This document shows, in pieces, positions 1-8,776 of a stretch of DNA of 64,000 bases; within the stretch, counting starts at the first letter, position 1, and each line of letters opens with the position of its first letter. The translations under genes were made by a program, and so were the position numbers. The DNA is taken from NCBI RefSeq assembly GCF_022814865.1, contig NZ_JAKVRD010000015.1:24543-88542 (forward strand), written 5' to 3'. The notes beneath the pieces are model-generated. The model had not been told where the DNA came from, made no database searches, and was given only the letters and a program-made list of their open reading frames with translations. The DNA comes from Shimia aestuarii. Its GTDB lineage: Bacteria > Pseudomonadota > Alphaproteobacteria > Rhodobacterales > Rhodobacteraceae.

Positions 1-242
1 ATTTCCGGGGCAAACTCTTTCCCGGCTCTGCCGCGTTGCTCGCCCTTGCCGACGAAATGCGCGAAGTGCGCACGATCTGTCACTGCGGCAAGAAAGCGAC
101 GATGGTGGTGCGGCTCGATGAGGCTGGAGACGTGCTGCATGACGGTGCACAGGTGCAGATCGGCGGCAATGAAAGCTATGTTTCCCTCTGCCGCCGTCAT
201 TGGCGTGAAGCGATGGACGACGGATCAGACGGCGTTCGGTAA
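1..242 (+). CDS. tdk: Thymidine kinase, C-terminal part (gene enters from left edge)
   Basis: The window opens inside this gene. Reading from base 3 gives an open frame of about 79 residues ending in TAA at 240-242. The segment FRGKLFPGSAALLALAD and the cysteine pairs in ICHCGKKATMVVRL and SLCRRHW match the lasso and zinc-binding C-terminal domain of type II thymidine kinases, which phosphorylate thymidine for dTTP salvage. The P-loop domain must lie outside the window. Its last 18 bases overlap the end of the convergent dehydrogenase gene. Confidence 0.85.
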   Translation, partial: FRGKLFPGSAALLALADEMREVRTICHCGKKATMVVRLDEAGDVLHDGAQVQIGGNESYVSLCRRHWREAMDDGSDGVR

Positions 243-1178
243 CGGCGCTCCGATGGCAAAGGCGGCAAGGTTTTCCACGGCCATCAACCCCATGCCGGTC
301 CGCACTTCGAGCGCGGCGGTGCCAAGATGGGGTAGAAGCACCACGTCTTCCATCTGTTTCAGCGCGTCCGGAACGATGGGTTCCTGTTCATAGACATCAA
401 GCCCCGCGCCGCCAATGGCCCCACTTTCAAGCGCGGTGATAAGGGCGGCTTCGTCGACGACATCGCCGCGCGAGATGTTGATGAAATGCGCGTGAGGCTG
501 CATCGCTGCAAAGATACCGGCATCCATTAGGTGCCGCGTCTCGGCCCCACCGGGCACCGCCGCCACGAGAATGTCGACCTCAGCCGCGAGTTCGTGGAGG
601 TTGTCCACACGGGTCGCGTCAAAGGGCAAGTCCTTCGGCGAGCGATTGAAATATCGCACTGCCATACCGAACCCGAGGTGACAGCGCTTGGCGATGGCCT
701 GACCGATGCGCCCCATGCCGACAATGCCGACCGTCTTGCCTGAAAGGTGCAGCCCGAGCATCTGGGTCGGGTGCCAGCCACTCCAAGCCCCGGCGCGCAC
801 CAACCGTTCGCCTTCGCCCGCGCGGCGAGCACTCATCAGCATCAAGGTCAGGGCGATATCGGCAGTGGCGTCGGTCACCGCGCCAGGCGTGTTGGTCACA
901 GCAATCCCGGCAGCGCGGGCGGCGGTTACATCGATATGGTTATACCCGACGCCAAAGTTCGCGAGGATACGACAGCGCGGGGCGGGCACGGCGGCAAAGA
1001 CCTCGGCACCGTAGAGATCTCCAAGGGTCGGCAAGACGGCATCGTAGTCCTGCAAGGACACACGCATCTCGTCCGGGGACATCGGCGCGTTGCTCGTCCT
1101 GACGGTCACATCCCAAGCCTCGCGGGCCTTGTCGATGACGAGGTCGGGCAACGGGCGTGTCACGAACAGCCGTTTCAA
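225..1178 (-). CDS. D-isomer-specific 2-hydroxyacid dehydrogenase (glyoxylate/hydroxypyruvate reductase type)
   Basis: A 317-residue NAD(P)H-dependent reductase of 2-oxoacids. The Rossmann motif GMGRIGQ lies at residues 154-160, and the family's catalytic triad is visible as Arg237 (NISRGD), Glu266 (DVYEQEP) and His284 (LLPHLG). The start is a TTG at 1178 whose bases overlap the TGA of csaA (TTGA junction), with GGGAG six bases upstream; no better ATG exists in frame, so translational coupling to csaA is likely. It is last in the leftward ybjN-proC-csaA unit. The exact substrate cannot be told from sequence; glyoxylate, hydroxypyruvate and other 2-ketoacids are all possible. Confidence 0.85.
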   Translation of the reverse strand: MKRLFVTRPLPDLVIDKAREAWDVTVRTSNAPMSPDEMRVSLQDYDAVLPTLGDLYGAEVFAAVPAPRCRILANFGVGYNHIDVTAARAAGIAVTNTPGAVTDATADIALTLMLMSARRAGEGERLVRAGAWSGWHPTQMLGLHLSGKTVGIVGMGRIGQAIAKRCHLGFGMAVRYFNRSPKDLPFDATRVDNLHELAAEVDILVAAVPGGAETRHLMDAGIFAAMQPHAHFINISRGDVVDEAALITALESGAIGGAGLDVYEQEPIVPDALKQMEDVVLLPHLGTAALEVRTGMGLMAVENLAAFAIGAPLPNAV

Positions 1179-1513
1179 TGCATTCTCCCGCCGCTTGGCA
1201 CGGGTTGATCTGGGCCGATAAGGACGATTTCGCCATCTGCATCCGGCAAACCGAGAACAAGGATTTCCGACATGAACTTGCCGATCTGGCGAGGGGGAAA
1301 ATTGACCACGGCCATGACCTGTTTACCGACAAGGGCCTCGGGATCGTAGTGCTTGGTGATCTGGGCAGAGCTTTTGCGCTCGCCAATCTCATCGCCAAAA
1401 TCGACCCAGAGCTTGATCGCGGGTTTGCGCGCCTCCGGGTAGGGCTCGGCGCGGGTCACAGTGCCAACACGGATGTCGACTTTGAGGAAGTCGTCAAAGG
1501 AAATCTCAGCCAT
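1175..1513 (-). CDS. csaA: CsaA-type tRNA-binding domain protein
   Basis: A 112-residue protein made of a single EMAP II/Trbp111-like OB fold. It begins FDDFLKVDIRVGTVTRAEPY and contains the typical KLWVDFGDEIG and QVMAVVNFPPRQIG segments. Family members bind tRNA and in Bacillus CsaA has been described as a secretion-related chaperone; which role applies here is not visible. The start overlaps the 3' end of proC by 8 bases, and its stop overlaps the next gene's TTG start, so the three genes are probably cotranscribed. Confidence 0.85.
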   Translation of the reverse strand: MAEISFDDFLKVDIRVGTVTRAEPYPEARKPAIKLWVDFGDEIGERKSSAQITKHYDPEALVGKQVMAVVNFPPRQIGKFMSEILVLGLPDADGEIVLIGPDQPVPSGGRMH

Positions 1514-2321
1514 TGGCCAGCTCCCGCGAGCGATCTGCTGCTGCTGCGACGGTCTTGCGGATCAATGGCGGCAGGCCGGTTTCGGCGTTCATCAACACCT
1601 CAAGACCAGCTTGTGTCGTGCCGTTAGGGCTCGTCACGTTGACGCGCAGTTGCGCGGGCGTCTCATCCGCGGCCTCGGCCAGCGCCCCTGCCCCGGCCAC
1701 GGTCGCCTTGGCGAGCGCCATGGCAAGATCGGGCGCGAGACCTTGCGCTTCGCCCGCTGCAGCCATGCATTCGATCATATGGAAAACGTAGGCAGGGCCA
1801 GAGCCGCTCACGCCGGTGACCGCATCCATTTGGTTTTCGCTCTCGAGGCGAACGACCTGTCCCACGGCCTTGAGCAAGCTTTCGGCAAGATCGAGCATAT
1901 CGGCACTAGCGCGGGCGTTGCCGATGATCGCGGTGATGCCCCGCCCGACGGCTGCGGGCGTGTTCGGCATGGCGCGGATGATCGGAGTGTCGCTTCCGAG
2001 CATGTCTTCGTAGGTGGCGCAACCGATCCCAGCCGCAACCGAAATGAAGAGCGTTTCGCCATTGCCCATCGGTTCGAGCACCGGAAGCGCCTCGGCCATG
2101 ACCTGCGGTTTGACCGCGACAAGGACGATGGCGGGTTTCGCGGGCAGCGTTTCATTGACGTTCACGCCAGAACCTTTGACCCAATCGCTCGGGAACGGAT
2201 CCTGCACCCAGACAGAGTTTGCAGGAAGTCCGCCCGCGAGCCAGCCCTCGAGCATGGCCGATCCCATTTTGCCACATCCGAGCAGAACCAAACCCCGCTC
2301 GGCGACATGTTTCATATCCAT
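1506..2321 (-). CDS. proC: Pyrroline-5-carboxylate reductase
   Basis: A 271-residue enzyme reducing 1-pyrroline-5-carboxylate to proline with NAD(P)H, the last step of proline synthesis. The N-terminal dinucleotide site is LVLLGCGKMGSAML, and the C-terminal half carries the family signature region SGSGPAYVFHMIE followed by a conserved TSPNGTTQAGL stretch. The frame stays open upstream to 2420, but that would overlap the ybjN-like gene. The ATG at 2321 has an AGGGGG ribosome site five bases upstream and gives the normal length. A second ATG lies two codons later at 2315. Confidence 0.93.
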   Translation of the reverse strand: MDMKHVAERGLVLLGCGKMGSAMLEGWLAGGLPANSVWVQDPFPSDWVKGSGVNVNETLPAKPAIVLVAVKPQVMAEALPVLEPMGNGETLFISVAAGIGCATYEDMLGSDTPIIRAMPNTPAAVGRGITAIIGNARASADMLDLAESLLKAVGQVVRLESENQMDAVTGVSGSGPAYVFHMIECMAAAGEAQGLAPDLAMALAKATVAGAGALAEAADETPAQLRVNVTSPNGTTQAGLEVLMNAETGLPPLIRKTVAAAADRSRELANG

Positions 2322-2353
2322 GATGTCCCCCTGTTCGTATTTGGGGGGAAGTG

Positions 2354-2854
2354 TTACGCGCGACCGTAAGCCTCTGCAATGGCGACCTGCATCGCGTCCT
2401 CGACCTTGCGGTCGCCCCACACGACAAGCTGAAACGCGGGGTAGAAGCGTTCGGCGCTCAGGACGGCGGCACGGATCATCGTATCAACCTGATCGGGGCT
2501 CGCCATCTGGCCGCCCGCAAGGACGAGGCCGTAGCGATAGATCATCAGCTTTTGCTCGGCCCAGAAGGTAAACGCCCCGGCCCAGCATTCGTCGTTGACC
2601 GCGTTGAGCGCCGCGTGTAGTGCGCTCAGCTTCTCTTCGGGCGGCTCCATCTCAAAGGAACACACGAGGCGAAGCGTTTCATCATAGTGGGACCAGGCAA
2701 GGGTGATCGAGTAGGTGCGCCACTGTCCTTCAACAGCCATCGCGATCTGATCGTCCCCGAGTCTGTCAAAGCTCCAGTCGTGGTGCTCTGCGATATGCTC
2801 GACGATGTCGATCGGGTGAATATCTTCTTCGAAGAACTGCTCAGACAATGCCAT
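2354..2854 (-). CDS. YbjN-domain protein
   Basis: A 166-residue protein of the YbjN family, which shares a fold with type III secretion chaperones and has no settled biochemical function. It opens with LSEQFFEEDIHPIDIVEHIA and carries the acidic, tryptophan-containing WAGAFTFWAEQKLMIYRYGL segment typical of the family. The ATG at 2854 follows AGAGGTGG. It is the first gene of the leftward unit ending with the 2-hydroxyacid dehydrogenase, so the promoter should lie in the 277-base gap to its right. Confidence 0.85.
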   Translation of the reverse strand: MALSEQFFEEDIHPIDIVEHIAEHHDWSFDRLGDDQIAMAVEGQWRTYSITLAWSHYDETLRLVCSFEMEPPEEKLSALHAALNAVNDECWAGAFTFWAEQKLMIYRYGLVLAGGQMASPDQVDTMIRAAVLSAERFYPAFQLVVWGDRKVEDAMQVAIAEAYGRA

Positions 2855-2994
2855 GGCGCCACCTCTTTCTCTCTTGCGCCGGGGGAATGGCAGCGCCCCT
2901 AGCGCTTGGTGCCTGCTCTAGGGACAGCGGGATTTTCCGCCTCCCTTACTAGATATGGTGGCGGTAGAGAGGGTCTGCTGTAAAGCAAAATATT

Positions 2995-3022
2995 TGTGGA
3001 TAACGCAATAAGTTGTGGATTA
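2995..3022 (-). promoter_or_regulatory. Pair of DnaA-box-like 9-mers in the ybjN upstream region
   Basis: On the minus strand 2995-3003 reads TTATCCACA, a perfect match to the strong DnaA box, and 3014-3022 reads TAATCCACA, one mismatch. They have the same orientation and lie 19 bases apart, in the AT-richest part of the 277-base gap 2855-3131. The gap otherwise shows no gene. No dnaA, parA or other origin-linked gene is nearby, so a regulatory site is more likely than an origin. Confidence 0.4.
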
Positions 3023-3131
3023 ATCGCACCGAGGCACAAGAAACTGTCACATACCACAGAGAGCGCCGGGCGCGTTTCCCTTGTTGGAAAACCCGCAGAA
3101 CGCGCAACCTATGGCGCTATCGAAAGACGAT

Positions 3132-4349
3132 CTAGCCGGCGCTTCTGGCGGTAATGCGGGCCCCGTCCACGAGCGTCGCCGATGGGTAGAGAACAACCTC
3201 TGCTCCCACGTCGAGCCCGTCGAGAATCTGCGCGGAAAACCCGTTGTTGCGTCCGATTTCGATGGGTGTCAGGACCGCATGTCCCTCGCGGATGACGAAG
3301 ACGGCCCAGCCGTCATCATGACGAAACAAGGCACTTGAAGGGGCGATGAGCGTGTCCTCATCCTGCCAGACGATGATGCGGGCTTCGACGCGGAACCCAT
3401 GGCCTAGCCCGCCACGCTGTTCCGGTGGATCGGTGAAGCGGATCACAGAGTTGACCCGTTGTTCTTCGACGCCGAGCGCGGAGAACTTGGTAAATCCGAA
3501 GGGGTCAATCCGTTCCACCATACCATTCAACACGCCGTCGCCGCCCCAATTGTCGATCTCGACAGGATCGCCGATTGCGACACGCACGGCATCGCTGCTC
3601 AGCAACTCGACCACAACTTCGAGATCATTCGCGGTATCGCCGATCTCGAGCACCGGCGTACCGGCCGGAAGGATGGTTTCGCTTTCTTGGATCACCCGCA
3701 GCACCACACCAGTGATCGGAGATGGCAGGTCAATGGCCTCGCTGGCGCTTCTGGCTTGGCCGATATTGTCAAAGGAGATCAAATTGGCTTCGGCGTTGTT
3801 GAGGTCGGCGACCCGCATCGAGATGGCCGCGCGGGCGGTATCGACCACGGCCTGCGCCGTCCGCATCGCGCTTTCCGACCGTTCCATCGCAGCCTGTGAG
3901 ATATTGCCTTGCGCAAAGAGCTTGCGGGCACGTTCAAGGGCGGTTTGGGCGAGGTCGCGATCTGAAAGGGCCTTGTTCAGGTCAGCCTCGGCAACGCGCA
4001 ACGCGGCCTTGGCCGAGTCGATAGCGGCTCCGGCCTGTTCCCGCGTCCGGATATCGAGCGCGGCAGGGTTGGTGGGCAACATGCGTGCGACGATGGTTTC
4101 GCCCTGCGTCACACGATCGCCGGGCTGAAGGTCCACGCGCAAGAGATGGCCCGCGATGGGTGTCGAGACCACATAGGGGTCGCGCACCTGTGTGCGGGCC
4201 TCTTCATCCACGGTCAGCCGCATGGCACCGCGTTTGACCGTGCCGAGGTCGACCTCGGTCGGTTGTGGCCAGAAGGCTGCGGCAAGCGCCGCCGCGACCA
4301 GCCCGACAACCCCGATCATGAGCACATTTCTCGATTTCCGCGTCGCCAT
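3132..4349 (-). CDS. HlyD-family periplasmic adaptor of an ABC exporter
   Basis: A 405-residue membrane-fusion protein. Residues about 9-27 form an N-terminal membrane anchor, followed by a lipoyl-like half (STPIAGHLLRVDLQPGDRV), a long alpha-helical hairpin rich in Ala, Arg and Glu (about residues 95-195), the returning lipoyl half (LPSPITGVVLRVIQESE) and a beta-barrel domain. Such proteins bridge an inner-membrane pump to an outer-membrane exit. It follows the FtsX-type permease by 7 bases, so ATPase, permease and adaptor form one DevBCA/MacAB-like export operon. No outer-membrane TolC partner is adjacent. Confidence 0.88.
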   Translation of the reverse strand: MATRKSRNVLMIGVVGLVAAALAAAFWPQPTEVDLGTVKRGAMRLTVDEEARTQVRDPYVVSTPIAGHLLRVDLQPGDRVTQGETIVARMLPTNPAALDIRTREQAGAAIDSAKAALRVAEADLNKALSDRDLAQTALERARKLFAQGNISQAAMERSESAMRTAQAVVDTARAAISMRVADLNNAEANLISFDNIGQARSASEAIDLPSPITGVVLRVIQESETILPAGTPVLEIGDTANDLEVVVELLSSDAVRVAIGDPVEIDNWGGDGVLNGMVERIDPFGFTKFSALGVEEQRVNSVIRFTDPPEQRGGLGHGFRVEARIIVWQDEDTLIAPSSALFRHDDGWAVFVIREGHAVLTPIEIGRNNGFSAQILDGLDVGAEVVLYPSATLVDGARITARSAG

Positions 4350-4356
4350 TTTCGCC

Positions 4357-6720
4357 TCACTCTCTTGTCTTCAGGGTCTCCACGAGGTCGACCTTGTCAA
4401 TATCCCGTCGCACCAAAGCCCCCGACACAACCGTCGCCAGAAGCACGGCCACCCCCGCCGCACCGAAGGCATCTGGGCGGAATCCCGTCGGGATCTGGTA
4501 GAGGTCGGTGCTAAATCCGGCAGCGATCAGGAAAGACAGGTAGTAGCCGATCCCAACACCAAGCGGCACTGCCAATAGCACCACCACGACCAACTCACCG
4601 AGCAGCACATAAGAGGTTTCGCCGCGCGTGAACCCCATGACCCGTAAGCTCGCCAGATCGCGGGATTGCTCGCCAAACGCGATGCGGGCGGCGTTATAGA
4701 CAATGCCGAATGTGATGATCCCAGCAATCGCCGCCATCACATAGCGCATTGCGCCCGCGCCCGTATCCATGAGCTTTTGCATCGCGGCGCGGGCGTCTTC
4801 GCGCTGTGTCACGCCAGCGACTGTCGGCATATCCTTCAGCGCGGCATAGAGCGCATCCATCTTCGACGCGTCCACCCGCAAGTAGACCGCCGAAACGCGC
4901 CCGACTTCACCAAGCGCGGCATTGAGACCTTCGAACCGCATATAGGCGGGGGCACCAAGCAGCGTCTCGGCCACCTCCGCGACCTGCACATCTATCGTCG
5001 GGCGGCGACCGTTGAGCACCTCGACACGCAACGTTTCGCCGGGTCCAATATCGAGCGTGTCGGCAAGCGCGCGAGCGAGCACGATGCCCTTGGTCGGCAT
5101 GGTAATATCGCTCATGTCCTTGCGCACGGCGCGGTTCAGGCGCGCCTCTTCGACAAGCCCTGTGACCGAGCCGCGATAGCTCTGCCGTCCGTTGCGCATC
5201 ACGGCAGAGACGCTGCGCACGGGCTCTACCTCGAGGACGCCAGGTAGATGCGCCATATTGAACGCCGTCTTGGCGGGCATGGGTTCGAAAAAGGTCACGG
5301 CAACATCGGAACGGTCGATCACCCCGAAGGTCAGATCGAGCGTGTCATCAAAGCCCGACATGAGCGACATCTGCGCCGAAGAGAGACCCATGCCGACGGC
5401 GATCCCGAGCACCGCACCGCCGATCCGCCCCGGATTGCGCAGGATGCGGCGCAGAACCATACGGGTCGGTTGATCGAGCCAGCGGCGCAAACGGTTGTTG
5501 AGTGCGCCCGTGCGCGAAAAGTCCATTGGCGCAGGCGGGCGCATGGCGACGGCGGGCGTCAGACGGAAGACCCCGCGCAGCACAAGAATGCCCCCGGCAG
5601 AGGCGGCAAAAACCGAGGTGATGATGCCTGTGACAAAGGACGAGGGCTCGACCCGGAACACGAGGAAGGGGAAATGATAGACCGATTGATAGACCCCCGC
5701 CATAAGTCGCCCCCCCCAAAGCCCAAGCGCGCAGCCCAGCGCCGCGCCGATCACAGCGATGATGATCACCAGCTTGAAGTAATGCAGTGCCACTTCGAAG
5801 TCGGTGTAGCCGAACGCCTTAATAAGACCGATCTGTTCGCGCTCGGCCTGCACCAGGCGGGTGATGACGATGTAAAGAAGGAAAGCCGCCACCCCAAGGA
5901 AGATCGGCGGCACGACAACGGATGTTGCCGAGAGCCCGGCGATCTCTTCAGAGATGAAACGGTCCGACATGCTATCCTTGCGCAGGTAGGCCCCCTGTCC
6001 GCCATAGCGATCCAGAAGCCGATCGACCTTGGCCAGAACGTCATTGGCATTCGCCTCGCGCTCAAGCGCAATCAGAACCTCATTCACCGCGCCTTGCACG
6101 TCGAAGGCAGCAGCAAGCGCCTCCTCATGCATCCAAAGTACGGCGAAGCGGGCATCGTCAGGCACGAACTCGCCCGGCGCCGTGGTAAAGAGGAACTCCG
6201 GAGAAGCGGCAAAGCCGACGATCTGAAAGTCGCGGCGGCTACCTTGCATGGTCGCGGTCAAGTGATCGCCGAGCGCGAGGTCATGCGCGGTTGCGAAACT
6301 CTCTAGGACCACCACCTCGTCCATATGGCCGGGAGCGAGGAGACGCCCATCCTTGAGGTACAGATTGTTGAGGCGCGGCACCATGGAGCGCGGCAAAGAC
6401 AGAGCGGCAGCCCGCACCGGAAGCGCCTGCCCCGGCATGTCGAGAAGCGCGGCGCCCCGAATACGGCCTTCTGCGGCGGCGACTCCGGCGATATCGGCGA
6501 CACGCTCGACCATCGGGGTGGGGGCGCGGGTCACTGGCGCAAAAATCTCGGCGAGGCGGTAGCTCTCGTAATACTGAATCCGTGTTTCGCGCAGCGATTG
6601 CAGCATTCCCGACATCATCACCAGAAGGCTGACCCCGACGGCGACGACGAGGGCAATGGCTCCCGCCTGCCCCCGGATCCGCCAGAGATCGCGCATCAGC
6701 TTATGATCGAGCGCCCGCAT
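4357..6720 (-). CDS. FtsX/MacB-type ABC transporter permease
   Basis: A 787-residue permease with duplicated FtsX halves. An N-terminal membrane helix (AIALVVAVGVSLLVMMSG) precedes a large periplasmic domain of the MacB_PCD type. Two clusters of three hydrophobic helices follow, one near the middle (FLGVAAFLLYIVITRLV) and one at the C terminus. The frame runs upstream to 6789, but the ATG at 6720 lies 5 bases after the ATPase stop and has AGGA just upstream. Relatives export lipids, lipoproteins, glycolipids or peptides; the cargo is unknown. It acts with the ATPase upstream and adaptor downstream. Confidence 0.9.
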   Translation of the reverse strand: MRALDHKLMRDLWRIRGQAGAIALVVAVGVSLLVMMSGMLQSLRETRIQYYESYRLAEIFAPVTRAPTPMVERVADIAGVAAAEGRIRGAALLDMPGQALPVRAAALSLPRSMVPRLNNLYLKDGRLLAPGHMDEVVVLESFATAHDLALGDHLTATMQGSRRDFQIVGFAASPEFLFTTAPGEFVPDDARFAVLWMHEEALAAAFDVQGAVNEVLIALEREANANDVLAKVDRLLDRYGGQGAYLRKDSMSDRFISEEIAGLSATSVVVPPIFLGVAAFLLYIVITRLVQAEREQIGLIKAFGYTDFEVALHYFKLVIIIAVIGAALGCALGLWGGRLMAGVYQSVYHFPFLVFRVEPSSFVTGIITSVFAASAGGILVLRGVFRLTPAVAMRPPAPMDFSRTGALNNRLRRWLDQPTRMVLRRILRNPGRIGGAVLGIAVGMGLSSAQMSLMSGFDDTLDLTFGVIDRSDVAVTFFEPMPAKTAFNMAHLPGVLEVEPVRSVSAVMRNGRQSYRGSVTGLVEEARLNRAVRKDMSDITMPTKGIVLARALADTLDIGPGETLRVEVLNGRRPTIDVQVAEVAETLLGAPAYMRFEGLNAALGEVGRVSAVYLRVDASKMDALYAALKDMPTVAGVTQREDARAAMQKLMDTGAGAMRYVMAAIAGIITFGIVYNAARIAFGEQSRDLASLRVMGFTRGETSYVLLGELVVVVLLAVPLGVGIGYYLSFLIAAGFSTDLYQIPTGFRPDAFGAAGVAVLLATVVSGALVRRDIDKVDLVETLKTRE

Positions 6721-6724
6721 TGTC

Positions 6725-7435
6725 CTACCATTCGATCTCGTCAGGGCTGAGGCGGGTTTCGTTCTGCACCACGTCGCGAATAGCACCATCCGCGAAATGG
6801 ATGACGCGATGCGCCATGCGGGCGGTCTCGGCAGCGTGGGTCACGATCAGGACGGTCGCGCCAAGACGTGCATTCACATCGTTCAGCACATGCAGCACCG
6901 CACGCCCGGTGGTCGAATCGAGCGCCCCCGTGGGCTCGTCACAGAAAAGCACGGTCGGGTTCTTGGCCACGGCACGGGCTATGGCGACACGCTGTTGTTC
7001 GCCGCCTGACATCTGGGCCGGGAAATGATCCATGCGATCGCCGAGGCCGACGAGCGTCAGCGCCTCTTCGACGCCGAGCGGATCCTTGGCGATTTCCGTC
7101 ACAAGCTCGACGTTCTCTCGCGCCGTTAGCGACGGCATGAGGTTATAGAATTGAAACACGAACCCGACGTGATCGCGCCGATAGCGCGTCAGCGCGCGGT
7201 CGTTCATATCGCTTAGGTTTTCTGTCTCGAAATAGGCGTCACCGCTTGTCGCACGATCAAGCCCACCGAGAATATTGAGAAGCGTGGATTTGCCAGAGCC
7301 GGACGGCCCGAGGAGCACGACAATCTCGCCGCGCGGAATCTCAAGATCGACACCGCGCAGGGCATGCACGGCGGCCGCGCCCTCACCATAGGTCTTGGTG
7401 AGGTCTTCCGTCCTGAATGTAATGTCCCGACTCAT
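6725..7435 (-). CDS. ABC transporter ATP-binding protein (LolD/MacB-like)
   Basis: A 236-residue nucleotide-binding subunit. It carries Walker [11 protein letters not shown]-loop region GFVFQFYNL, signature [14 protein letters not shown], Walker [13 protein letters not shown] and the switch His in ILIVTHAAE. Sequence type matches the ATPases that pair with FtsX-like permeases. The open frame extends to 7543 but the first 36 residues are unlike the family, so I place the start at the ATG at 7435 ([12 protein letters not shown]). First gene of the leftward export operon. Confidence 0.9.
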   Translation of the reverse strand: MSRDITFRTEDLTKTYGEGAAAVHALRGVDLEIPRGEIVVLLGPSGSGKSTLLNILGGLDRATSGDAYFETENLSDMNDRALTRYRRDHVGFVFQFYNLMPSLTARENVELVTEIAKDPLGVEEALTLVGLGDRMDHFPAQMSGGEQQRVAIARAVAKNPTVLFCDEPTGALDSTTGRAVLHVLNDVNARLGATVLIVTHAAETARMAHRVIHFADGAIRDVVQNETRLSPDEIEW

Positions 7436-7510
7436 ATCAGGTCCAAGGCTACCCGGCCCAGCGTGCCCGGCAAGAACAATCGATGCCCGCGGCGTCATGA
7501 CAGGCATACC

Positions 7511-7540
7511 GTAAAGAAAAAGGGCGCTCGCGGCGCCCTT
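7511..7540 (-). terminator. Rho-independent terminator after ubiK
   Basis: A perfect 8-base stem AAGGGCGC/GCGCCCTT (7520-7527 with 7533-7540) and a 5-base loop. On the minus strand it is followed by TTTTTCTTTAC. It sits 6 bases beyond the ubiK stop and separates it from the ABC operon. Confidence 0.85.
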
Positions 7541-7546
7541 CAAATC

Positions 7547-7786
7547 TTACTTCTTTTCCAGCGCATCGAGGCGTGCCTTCAGGGCCTCGTTTTCCTCTCG
7601 GGCCTTCTGGGCCATGGCGCGCACGGCATCGAATTCCTCGCGGGTGACGAAATCGCGGTCCGCGAGCCAACGATCCATCATCGACTTCATCGCGGTTTCG
7701 GCTTCGTCCTTGGCCCCTTGCGCCACGCCCATGGCGTTGGTCATCAATTGGGAAATATCGTCCATGATCTTGTTGCGGGTCTGCAT
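7547..7786 (-). CDS. ubiK: Ubiquinone biosynthesis accessory factor UbiK family (BMFP)
   Basis: A 79-residue, highly charged helical protein ending in a coiled coil (AMAQKAREENEALKARLDAL) after the family segment DRDFVTREEFDAV. UbiK/YqiC proteins trimerise, associate with membranes and assist the Ubi complex. The frame can be read from a TTG at 7801, but the ATG at 7786 has GGAG six bases upstream and is the better start. Monocistronic, divergent from lgt, with its own terminator. Confidence 0.8.
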   Translation of the reverse strand: MQTRNKIMDDISQLMTNAMGVAQGAKDEAETAMKSMMDRWLADRDFVTREEFDAVRAMAQKAREENEALKARLDALEKK

Positions 7787-7864
7787 GATCGTCTCCGGCA
7801 ATTGCGTTGGCCCCTATATGGGGGCAGATGCGGCGCGGCACAAGGTTGACTTCCTCTGCGAGCC

Positions 7865-8776
7865 ATGGACAAAACTTCGCCTATGCGCGCCATGATCCCC
7901 TTTCCCGATATCTCCTCCGAAATTTTCGCGTTCAGCCTGTTTGGCGTTGAGATCGCGCTCCGCTGGTATGCGATGGCTTATATCGTCGGCATCCTGCTTG
8001 GCTGGCGGCTTGTCGTTGCTGCCTTGAAGCGCCCGGCCCTTTGGGGGGACAAGGGTGCGCCGATGGATGCACGGCAATGCGAAGACCTGCTAACATGGGT
8101 CATCCTTGGCGTGATCCTAGGTGGGCGGCTTGGCTATGTCCTATTCTACAAGCCTGCCTATTACCTCGTGAACCCCGCGGAAATCCTTGTCATTTGGCAA
8201 GGGGGCATGTCGTTCCATGGCGGATTCCTTGGTGTCGTGATCGCGGCCTGGGCCTGGTCGGCGCGCCATAAGGTATCACGCCTGTCGCTGGCCGACGCGA
8301 TGTCTCTCGGGGTCGCGCCGGGGCTTCTCCTCGGCCGGATTGCCAATTTCATCAATGCCGAGCTTTGGGGGCGACCAACCGACCTGCCTTGGGGCGTCGC
8401 CTTTCCCGGCTATTACGCCCAGGAATGCGGCCAAGCCGTGGGCGAGATCTGCGCGCGCCATCCATCGCAGCTCTACGAGGCGCTGCTTGAAGGGCTAATC
8501 CTCGGAGCGCTGCTCATCACCCTCGCCTTCCGGCGCGGGGCGCTCAAGACGCCGGGCCTCATCGCGGGGGTGTTCTTTGCGGGCTATGGCCTTGCGCGGT
8601 TCCTTGTCGAGTTCGTGCGCCAGCCCGATCCGCAGTTCATTTCCGAAGGCAACCCGCTTGGCCTCGCGCTCGAAATGGGAGGCTACGGGCTGACGATGGG
8701 GCAAATTCTGTCGCTGCCGATGATCCTTTTTGGGCTCTGGCTCATTCAACGCGCGCGCCGTGTCCGCCATGTCTGA
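7865..8776 (+). CDS. lgt: Prolipoprotein diacylglyceryl transferase
   Basis: A 303-residue multi-pass inner-membrane enzyme that moves diacylglycerol from phosphatidylglycerol to the lipobox cysteine of lipoproteins. It has the family's periplasmic start [17 protein letters not shown] with His118, and the Lgt signature [14 protein letters not shown] at residues 157-170, plus at least six hydrophobic segments. The first ATG at 7865 has no clear ribosome site; ATGs at 7883 and 7892 are also possible. It heads a rightward unit with midA-like and pgeF. Confidence 0.93.
   Translation: MDKTSPMRAMIPFPDISSEIFAFSLFGVEIALRWYAMAYIVGILLGWRLVVAALKRPALWGDKGAPMDARQCEDLLTWVILGVILGGRLGYVLFYKPAYYLVNPAEILVIWQGGMSFHGGFLGVVIAAWAWSARHKVSRLSLADAMSLGVAPGLLLGRIANFINAELWGRPTDLPWGVAFPGYYAQECGQAVGEICARHPSQLYEALLEGLILGALLITLAFRRGALKTPGLIAGVFFAGYGLARFLVEFVRQPDPQFISEGNPLGLALEMGGYGLTMGQILSLPMILFGLWLIQRARRVRHV

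Noticed and set aside
2855..3131. Chromosomal origin of replication
   Set aside because: Only two DnaA-like boxes and no dnaA, parAB, gidA or hemE neighbours; kept only as a regulatory candidate.
3081..3338. 85-codon plus-strand frame before the HlyD-type gene end
   Set aside because: It is mostly antisense to the adaptor gene and lacks a ribosome site.
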